A stretch of 64,000 nucleotides of DNA from Pyrenochaeta sp. MPI-SDFR-AT-0127. Its lineage: Eukaryota; Ascomycota; Dothideomycetes; Pleosporales; Cucurbitariaceae. The stretch covers positions 1-64,000 of the forward strand of contig JAGTJM010000087.1 of assembly GCA_020747015.1 (NCBI GenBank). Direction: 5' to 3'. The notes below the pieces were generated by a model. That model was not told the origin of the DNA and searched no databases. It worked only from the letters and a program-made list of their open reading frames with translations. The position numbers were made by a program, and so were the translations under genes. This document shows positions 57,103 to 64,000 of the stretch, piece after piece (within the stretch, counting starts at the first letter, position 1; each line of letters starts with the position of its first letter).

Positions 57103-57724
57103 CATACTTTCAGTTTGCACATTGTAAAAGGGATAAAAGCGGGCGCGGATTCCCTGTTAAAAATCGGCCATGGCCCTAGTCATCGATGATTACACGTTCT
57201 ATAATTTAGCATTGAGATTGTCTGGATACTACGAAGGCTTACACTGACACTATCTGTCAGGACCTCAGTTTACTTGTAGGGGACGATATGGTCATTGTAG
57301 GGAGGAATAGATATATTGCAGTGGAAGTTAGACGAATCGCTGCCCGACCCTCGAGAGGGCGGCCGCTCTACTTATGGGGGGCGCCCCCTGGCCCAGATTG
57401 GCTCAAGGGGGCGCGCCTTAGTGTAGTTCCAAACACTATCTTTCATGTGATCGCCGCATGGACCATGACAAACACGAAGCGATTTACGTGCTTTGAGGCA
57501 ACGATAGAACCGCAACACGTTGTTTGGAGCAGACTGAACAGACGATTGACCTTCCTCTCTTCAGTGCTCAAGATAATTACTCTGTTGCATTTTCTCCAAA
57601 ATTTCGACGGAGTGTATGATTGCATCTTGAACACAGGCTACGACAATACCATGAATTTATACTTAGGTTTGAATTGTTTGAAAGTTGGCTATAGTAATTA
57701 AAGGTTGTATATAAACTATTAGTT
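57103..57724. other. Intergenic between convergent genes
   Basis: A GC-rich palindrome-like patch (GGGGGGCGCCCCC and GGGGGCGCGCC) lies near 57375-57417. No gene is seen. Confidence 0.45.
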
Positions 57725-59598
57725 CTACTTGTACGCTTTAATGATCATCTCCGCAGCCCTCTCTGCGATACCGTACACAAGTGTTTGAATGTGTGCACTT
57801 GGGAGCAGAGGAATAATACTTGCGTCGACCACTCTCAATCTCTTGATTCCATAAACCTTCAGGTTTGAATCAACGACACCTCCGTCTTTCTCTGGGAGCA
57901 GAGCAGCAGTTCCAATAGGATGGAAAATACTCAAAGTATTAGCCAAGGCATACTTCTTCCAATCTTCATCAGTCTGGACAGCGTTGCCGGGTTCATACTC
58001 CTCAGTCCAAATGTCACTCATTGGCTTGGAGGTAGCAATCGTGCGGAGAAACTTTGCCAGGTTGGTGGCAGCCTGGAGGTCGTATGGGTGAGATAAGTAG
58101 TTCGGGTTGATGAGAGGCTTGTCGTTAATGTTCGCCGAGCCAATATGCACGTTTCCTTTGCTGAGAGGGTGCTGAACGACACCTATCAGGGCGAAGGTGC
58201 CGATACCAAACAGTGGAGAGGTAGCCGCAGGGTAGCCCTTGACACCAGTGTAACCGTCGGAAAAGATGACTTCGAGTTGGGGTACGGTGGCACTAAGAGC
58301 GGGAGAAAAGTAGCTCTTCTTGACCTTGTCAATAGGTGAGGTTAGGCTACTATCACCTTCGACAAGGGAGCGAAGCTTAGCAGCGATGTCCTTGGAGACA
58401 GTGGTCCAGGGGAAATAGGCGTATCCGCTAGCAGTGTAGTCATATAATGACACGCCGCCAGCATTGTACAAGGCAAGTTCCACGGCAGCGCGAGTGGTGT
58501 TTCTAAGAACATCGAATGATGGAAACTCCGGTTTGAGTTGATAAGAGCTCTGAATACGAATATGATCCTGAAGATTCTCGCCCACGGAGGGAAGGTTCCT
58601 GACGACTGGAATTCCAAATTTCTTCAGGGTTGTAGCATTTCCAACACCAGAAAGCTCAAGGATGCCAGGGGTTTGCAACGAGCCGGCAGAGAGAATCACC
58701 TCTTTCTTGGCTTTGATGACAGTGCCGTCCTCTAGAGTAACACCAACAGCAGTCTTTCCCTTGAAGTTAATTTTCGCTACCCTGGTCTCCATCTTCAAAA
58801 CAAGATTGTCCTTGGTGAGTTTGAGGTACTCCGGCGCATAGGAGCGAACATATTTGGGGCTGACGTTGCTTGGTTGAGTAGAGACGCCGATAGGTTTGCC
58901 GTTGAGAGACTCCCTGTTAGTAGGGAGGCCGAGGTTATTCAGCGTTGGAATCCACGTAAACTGATGGATAGGGAAGATTCGGTTGATGAGGGTCCGAATG
59001 GGTCCTGTCTTGCCGACACCTTGCGTGCCATACGCAGGTGAGGGCAGGAAGGTCTCTGCCTTCAACATGGCAGAGTACAAGTTCTTCCAGTTCCATCCCT
59101 TATTACCCAATTTTTCCCAGGCATCCAGTTCAGCAATGGAGGTGCGATCCCATGTCATGAGATTGAGTGCAGAGCTCCCTCCAAGGACTTTGCCGCGGGG
59201 TTGCGTGAAAGTCCTGTTGTTAGCACTGGGTTGTGCGACTGTGGTGAGATTCCAGTCATACTTTCCCCCAAGTGTTGAGCCTTTGCGCCCTGGAATGAAG
59301 ATACCTGGCTCCTGACGACCATCTGGCCCTGCTTCAATGACGAGCACGCTGTGATTTGGTAGGCCGATGCTGATGCGAGAAGCCACAGCGAGACCAGCGG
59401 TTCCACCCCCAATGATGATCTGAAAGAATGGTCAGAGGCCATATAAAAGACAAAATTCGTCACCAAATTCCATGAGTGATGACTTACGAAATCGTATGAG
59501 TTGGAGTTGACAGACTCCGCGCTCTCACGTTTGATAGCTGTCGCACTGGTGTATCCCAGGAGGCTGGGTACGACGAATGTCAAAGCCCAGAACCTCAT
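57725..59598 (-). CDS. GMC-family FAD oxidoreductase, secreted (second copy type)
   Basis: Two exons (59488-59598, 57725-59419) give 601 residues. The N-terminus MRFWALTFVVPSLLGYTSATA is a signal peptide. The intron falls inside the Rossmann strand and rejoins NSYDF to IIIGGGTAGLAVASRI. GKVLGGSSALNLMTWDR is the GMC signature 1 region; ILSAGSLQTPGILELSGVGN is signature 2. The catalytic His residues are in IFHPIGTAALLP and SAHIQTLVYGIAERAAEMI. It differs strongly from the GMC enzyme at the left end of the window, so it is not a recent local duplicate. Probable roles are extracellular alcohol oxidation with peroxide production; the substrate is not predictable. Confidence 0.93.
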
Positions 59599-60666
59599 CT
59601 TTTCGCTGGCTGAAACAGAAATTAAATTTGAGCAGGGCAACGCATGCAGGAGCGAAGGAGGTGAGAACTGAGAAAGCGTTGGGCAGACGTACCTCGTGGT
59701 ATTCGTATTGCATAGTGGAGTACAGCTTATCCCTGAAAGTCGGAGCTAGCGAGTTTCCAGATTAATATCCGACGCGATCCCTGAGCTTGAATATCCCAAG
59801 AACGAAGGGCAGCGGATCTTTGCCGCATTGAAGAGCGACAGGGCCATCTTCGGAGCCCTGCGCAAGCGACGGCACGGGTCGTTATTGACAACTGACAGTG
59901 CGCCTCTGACTTCCAGAAGCCACTCGTAAAAGAAGATGCCTCGCTAGCTACTTACCAATCAATGAAGAGCATATTCCTTTTGGCATTGGCTTGACCATCG
60001 CCGCCTGACTCATACAAAAGGCATTATGCACAGGATTTCACGAAAACAGCAAAATCTTCAGCTGCGCCGTAGCTATCAATTTGGTGCGTCAGGGCGTGGG
60101 TATGTTTAACGCAACCAATCTTAGGTATCGCTCAGAATGGTAGAATCTGGCTTGCAGGTTTCATTTCATGCCTCAAAGGTACAAAGGGTGCAGCCATTCT
60201 GCCTAAATGCATGATGGAAGGTCGGCTTTGGTTCATTGGCTTACGGGTCCGCGTCCTGTCTTCACTGGACCATTTGCCAGGCCTGGCCCTGAATTTTGAC
60301 AAGGGTATATCTGCCAAGCAGAGGCAAGCACTAAGACCGGCATGCTTGCCGAGAGCCGGGACACAGGAACGCCAACGCTGGCCCACAGTAAAGCCGGACG
60401 GCCAAAAGCCGGTCCGATAACTGCTTCCTTCGCGCCGCCATGCATCAAGTCTGAACGTAACAGCAGTGATGAGTTTGTTGCATGGGGGTTTGTGTCGGGA
60501 TACGATGCCCCGCGTTAAGGTTTTCTGATCACCACATGTTGCTGATTTATATGCCCCTAAGGCCAGACACCCTGGACATAACAAAAGCCAGTTTGCATTA
60601 TCTCTATTCTTTTCTAGGCTGTTTTACAGTGTGTACATCGTGTATTCGTAACTCCAGGTATCTTCA
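59599..60666. other. Divergent intergenic region
   Basis: Holds the promoters of the GMC enzyme and the Pth11-like receptor. The frames seen have shadow-like composition. Confidence 0.5.
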
Positions 60667-61895
60667 ATGGCGACAGTGGTACCACCTAATCCACTACCTC
60701 CCGATGAGTCTGTGGGCCACATCCTACTCGTTCTCACATGCACTTTGACAGCCTTCACAATCATCACAACAGTGCTACGGCTTTGGGCGCGATGGGGACG
60801 TCATGCACTTGGTTGGGTTCGTACAATCTCTTCCGAATGTCTCTCAGATTGCGCTAACATCGACAGGATGACTACGCTATTATGGTTTGTTGTCTTCTTG
60901 CCATGGCGCGAACTTCGATTCAGATTGAGTCTGTAAAACACGGAAATGGGCGTCATCGGTGGTACCTTTCGCCAGCCGAGTACCAATATGTCAACTTCTT
61001 GTCATGGTTGACGCAAATATTTCTCTTCTCCAACATCGGGTTGTTGAAATGCAGCATCTGCATGCTGATATTACGCATCAAGAATGAGAGGGTCTTGCGA
61101 TACTGCCTCTATACAATGATGGCTGGACTGGTTCTGACCAATCTGGAACCCATCTTCGTACTTCTCGCGCAGTGCAATCCGATCAAAAAGTCTTGGAGAC
61201 CAGCAACACCAGGAAGATGCTGGCCAACTCAGGTCAGGATCTACTCCATCTATGTTCAAGTTGGTAAGTTCTGGCAAGTTCAGTACCACAATAGGCGGGC
61301 AACTAATGTTAATGTAGCGTATTCTGTCGTCACTGACCTAATATGCGCACTTCTTCCCATTGTCGTGCTGTGGAAAATCAAGATCTCTCTTAAGACCAAG
61401 ATCGGTGTCTGCGGTCTCATGTCCTTAGGTCTTATAGCCACTGCAGTCGCCATTGTTCGTGCCTCGTCGCTAGGGATTAAAACCGCGGATCTTTCGTACG
61501 ACTATGCCATCGCCGCCATCTGGGCTAATACGGAACTGCATCTCGGCATCATCGCAACAAACCTCGCCCTCAGTAGGATGATTTGGGGTTACTTTTGGGG
61601 CGGCGCAAAGTCAATGTCAACGAATAACACACCGCGATATGGAACCGGGACCAACCTAAGCAAAAACAGGAGCGGTTATGTGCGAAGCAGCGATCGTAGT
61701 CCGTACAAGGAGGAAGGTCTCGACACAAGGGCAAGCCTGGACAATCTAAGTCAGGCGAGCCAGATTCCACTTGATCCAATTATCAAGAAGACTACGAGTG
61801 TACACATTTCATCCGGTCCATTTCAGGATTCCAAGCCCTCAAAAGAGACACTTTCTGACTGGAGCTTTCATGGAAAGCCAGGTGGTCCTTTATAA
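60667..61895 (+). CDS. Pth11/SAT4-type seven-helix membrane protein (second copy)
   Basis: Three exons (60667-60816, 60867-61263, 61318-61895) give 374 residues with all phases closed. The first helix (ILLVLTCTLTAFTIITTVLRLWA) is followed by GWDDYAIMVCCLLAM rebuilt across the first intron, then the loop RHRWYLSPAEYQYVNFLSWLTQI, FSNIGLLKCSICMLILRI, the Cys-containing CNPIKKSWRPATPGRCWP loop, AYSVVTDLICALLPIVVLWKIKISLKTKI, and IAAIWANTELHLGIIATNLALSR at the last helix. These are signatures of the SAT4/Pth11 superfamily. The tail of 90 residues is Ser-rich, a possible phosphorylation region. It is divergent in sequence from the receptor-like gene at the left end of the window. Confidence 0.88.
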
Positions 61896-64000
61896 AGTCC
61901 ACTCGATTCATTTGGCGGCATTGACTTTGGAACGGTATCACGTTTATGACTTGTTTTTCAGTTCACCTTGATAGCGTTCAAGTATCTGTAAGCCCCTTTT
62001 ACTGCATCAGGATCTCATCATTTCCAGGCGGCTCTCCATTTTGACATTTTGGTATTTGTAATCTATATTTACCGTGACGATGATAAATGTAAGGCCCTGT
62101 ACACAGGCAGCCAAGAATATTTGATCAAATATTCGGATTGACTAGACTTCTCTCGAATGTCCATCAGCATTGTGGTCTATGAGATCGTAGCTACAGAACT
62201 TTTCAGCCAGGGCAAGGTGCGCTGCTATGGTTCGGAGCATCATAATCAGGCTGATAGCGTGATTCCTCGGGTGGCTTCGTACGGAACAGGGTGCCGTTAC
62301 AGCCATTTCCGCCCCTAGGCCAATATCCTGAGTCAACGGGAAATGCCTTCGACGCCCCAACCCATCGGCTACAGGGTGCCGCCTCAAGCCACAAAGATTC
62401 ACTACGTCGAACAGTCTGCAACCGAACGCTCGGTCTCACTTAGTTACCATCACTCATCCGTGCCATTTAGACATTAGAGTCATAGCTGAGGATCAAGAAA
62501 CAGCTGCGCATGCATGCTCTGAAGTACAGCGCTGGAGATGTGGAGAAATGCACAACGTCGGCACGCCTTCGGTGAGACCCGCATGAAATCCTGTCGGCGC
62601 ATCCCATTCTGGACAGCGGCTGCGACTGAGTAAGGAGACAATCAGATCTGCCGACAATCAGAGCTGACATGGATTAAAGGTTAAAGATAACTCTTAGTGG
62701 TGGAAGATGCGTGCTGGCATTGCTTCCTGAATACAAAGACGAAACCCCAGAGAGTTTACCTTGAGTTAGAATCCTTTTCCGAAATATTACTCTGCAGCAC
62801 ACACTTGCCCCTAATTGCACTGTGTCGCGAAAATTTAGTTCAACCCTATGTTCTTCTCCTTTTCAACGGCATTCTCAAAAGGCATGCTCTCGTAACGGAC
62901 AACGGGTGACTCCAAAACCATTCCAGCGATCATATAATAGAATGCGACAGACAGCCATTGTATGTTGGGGTTAAGCAATACTTTCGCGAGAATAGTAATA
63001 AGCATGAGAGACGATAGATGTCTTTCGGAAAACTCCACTAGATCCAAACCTTTAACAGAAAAGTTGCAATTTTCTCGCGCAATTTGCTTACGTCAATCCA
63101 CAACCCATTCACCAGAGACTACACTAATCGATAGAAACGCGAGCCCCAGTAGTGGACAATAAGGTGCGCTCCCCATTGGTTGTTCGTGAGCTCACCAATA
63201 TCGTCAACGGTGGTTCAACACCAACCTACTCAGACAGCCCTATCGCCTTGGGTTAGGAACCGATCTGTGTTGGCAACAAACCATGCCTTAGTTGCACAGC
63301 AATCGCCTTCGAATCTAATTTTAGGTAGTGCTTTGGCTACAGCTTGCCCTTGCTCTTTTGTGGTTCAACAGGCTAACTATTGACACAATAACATCAATCA
63401 ACGCTACGTTAGAACCCCAGTACTTGTACTAACACGGATACTAGATTTTGAAACAATATTGGGTTCAGAGAGAGGCCTTGATGGCATGCTTGACGAAGAC
63501 GTGGGGGATAATGCATTGGGGAGATAGGCGTATCAGAAGCTGAGCTTGATGCAAATTCGCCGACGGTTGCCAGCATAATCTTCAATTGGGCCATTCGAGC
63601 AGCAACTTACAGCCCTCTTGCGCGTCGTAATATATGTGTCATATGTGCATTTCTGAGATAATCCGTAGTCGATGTATCCGAGATAATTAGCTTATGGTTG
63701 AATCAATCCCCGTGCAGCAAGCTCATTGAAACAGATTCTCTTTAAGGCAACATAGCATGTTACATTTCGGATTATTATGTGCTTCACAACTGGAGGCTGT
63801 CAATGTGGCGCCAGTTGGGTACAACATTTGGGTTTGAAAAAGCCCGTTCGGTGTGCAGATATCGTTGGCAATGCTCTTCGCAACGGCGTAATGGTTCGTA
63901 TCGCGGTATGTAGAGAAGCTCCACGATATCTGATTACATGGCGGAACGGAATGTTCCTGCATTCCCGACCCTAAGGTCCTATAGCAAGGTATTTCATACG
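61896..64000. other. Right-end intergenic region, no gene recognised
   Basis: About 2.1 kb. A minus-strand frame near 63723-63962 has a moderately protein-like run (YRDTNHYAVAKSIANDICT) and could be part of a gene continuing to the right, but nothing supports it further. Confidence 0.4.

Noticed and set aside
57370..57420. GC-rich palindromic patch as a terminator or origin
   Set aside because: It is a short isolated palindrome between convergent genes; nothing else supports a defined function.
1..64000. CRISPR array, bacterial operons, insertion sequences, phage genes or rRNA
   Set aside because: None seen. Introns and gene families show eukaryotic fungal chromosomal DNA. No complete transposase or reverse transcriptase was recognised.

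Overview
The window is nuclear DNA of a filamentous ascomycete (Pezizomycotina, most likely Dothideomycetes and Pleosporales-like; the class is inference). The grounds are short introns of about 45-70 nt with GTRNGT donors and CTRAY branch sites, monocistronic genes on both strands, and families typical of this group: Pth11/SAT4-type membrane receptors, HET-NB-ARC-TPR proteins, UstYa-type oxidases and AIM9-like kinases. I rebuilt gene models by reading splice sites. Most multi-exon models were checked by requiring total coding length to be a multiple of three and family motifs to be continuous.

Left part (1-29 kb) is mostly conserved gene space: a gene tail at the edge, a Pth11-like receptor facing a secreted GMC oxidoreductase, an SMP-30/gluconolactonase-like hydrolase, a SET methyltransferase, an Rck2/Srk1-type stress kinase with a 45-nt exon, a HExxH metallopeptidase with a jacalin-like tail, the small U2AF splicing subunit, a tail-anchored unknown, a GIG1/DUF3605 protein and full-length HMG-CoA reductase with a sterol-sensing domain.

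Middle part (29-44 kb) is accessory and decaying. It holds a KCTD-like BTB gene broken near its start, a subtilase with a tandemly duplicated 162-residue N-terminal unit and one in-frame TAG, and, convergent with it, a HET-NB-ARC-TPR NLR with near-identical 42-residue repeats, one in-frame TAG and a 1-nt shift beside its natural start. Apart from these single lesions the subtilase and NLR read as complete proteins, so the inactivation is recent or the stops may be dealt with at RNA level.

Right part (44-52 kb) looks like a small biosynthetic locus: a SAM methyltransferase, a five-exon UstYa-type (DUF3328) oxidase with both HxxHC motifs, a previously hidden 63-residue secreted peptide and a secreted FAD-linked (PCMH) oxidase, next to an unknown secreted protein. 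UstYa proteins in fungi typically modify ribosomally made peptides or other natural products, so this is the best candidate in the window for an undescribed system. From 52 to 57 kb there is an AIM9-like APH-fold kinase with degenerate copies of its 5' region, and the window ends with a second GMC oxidoreductase and a second Pth11-like receptor.
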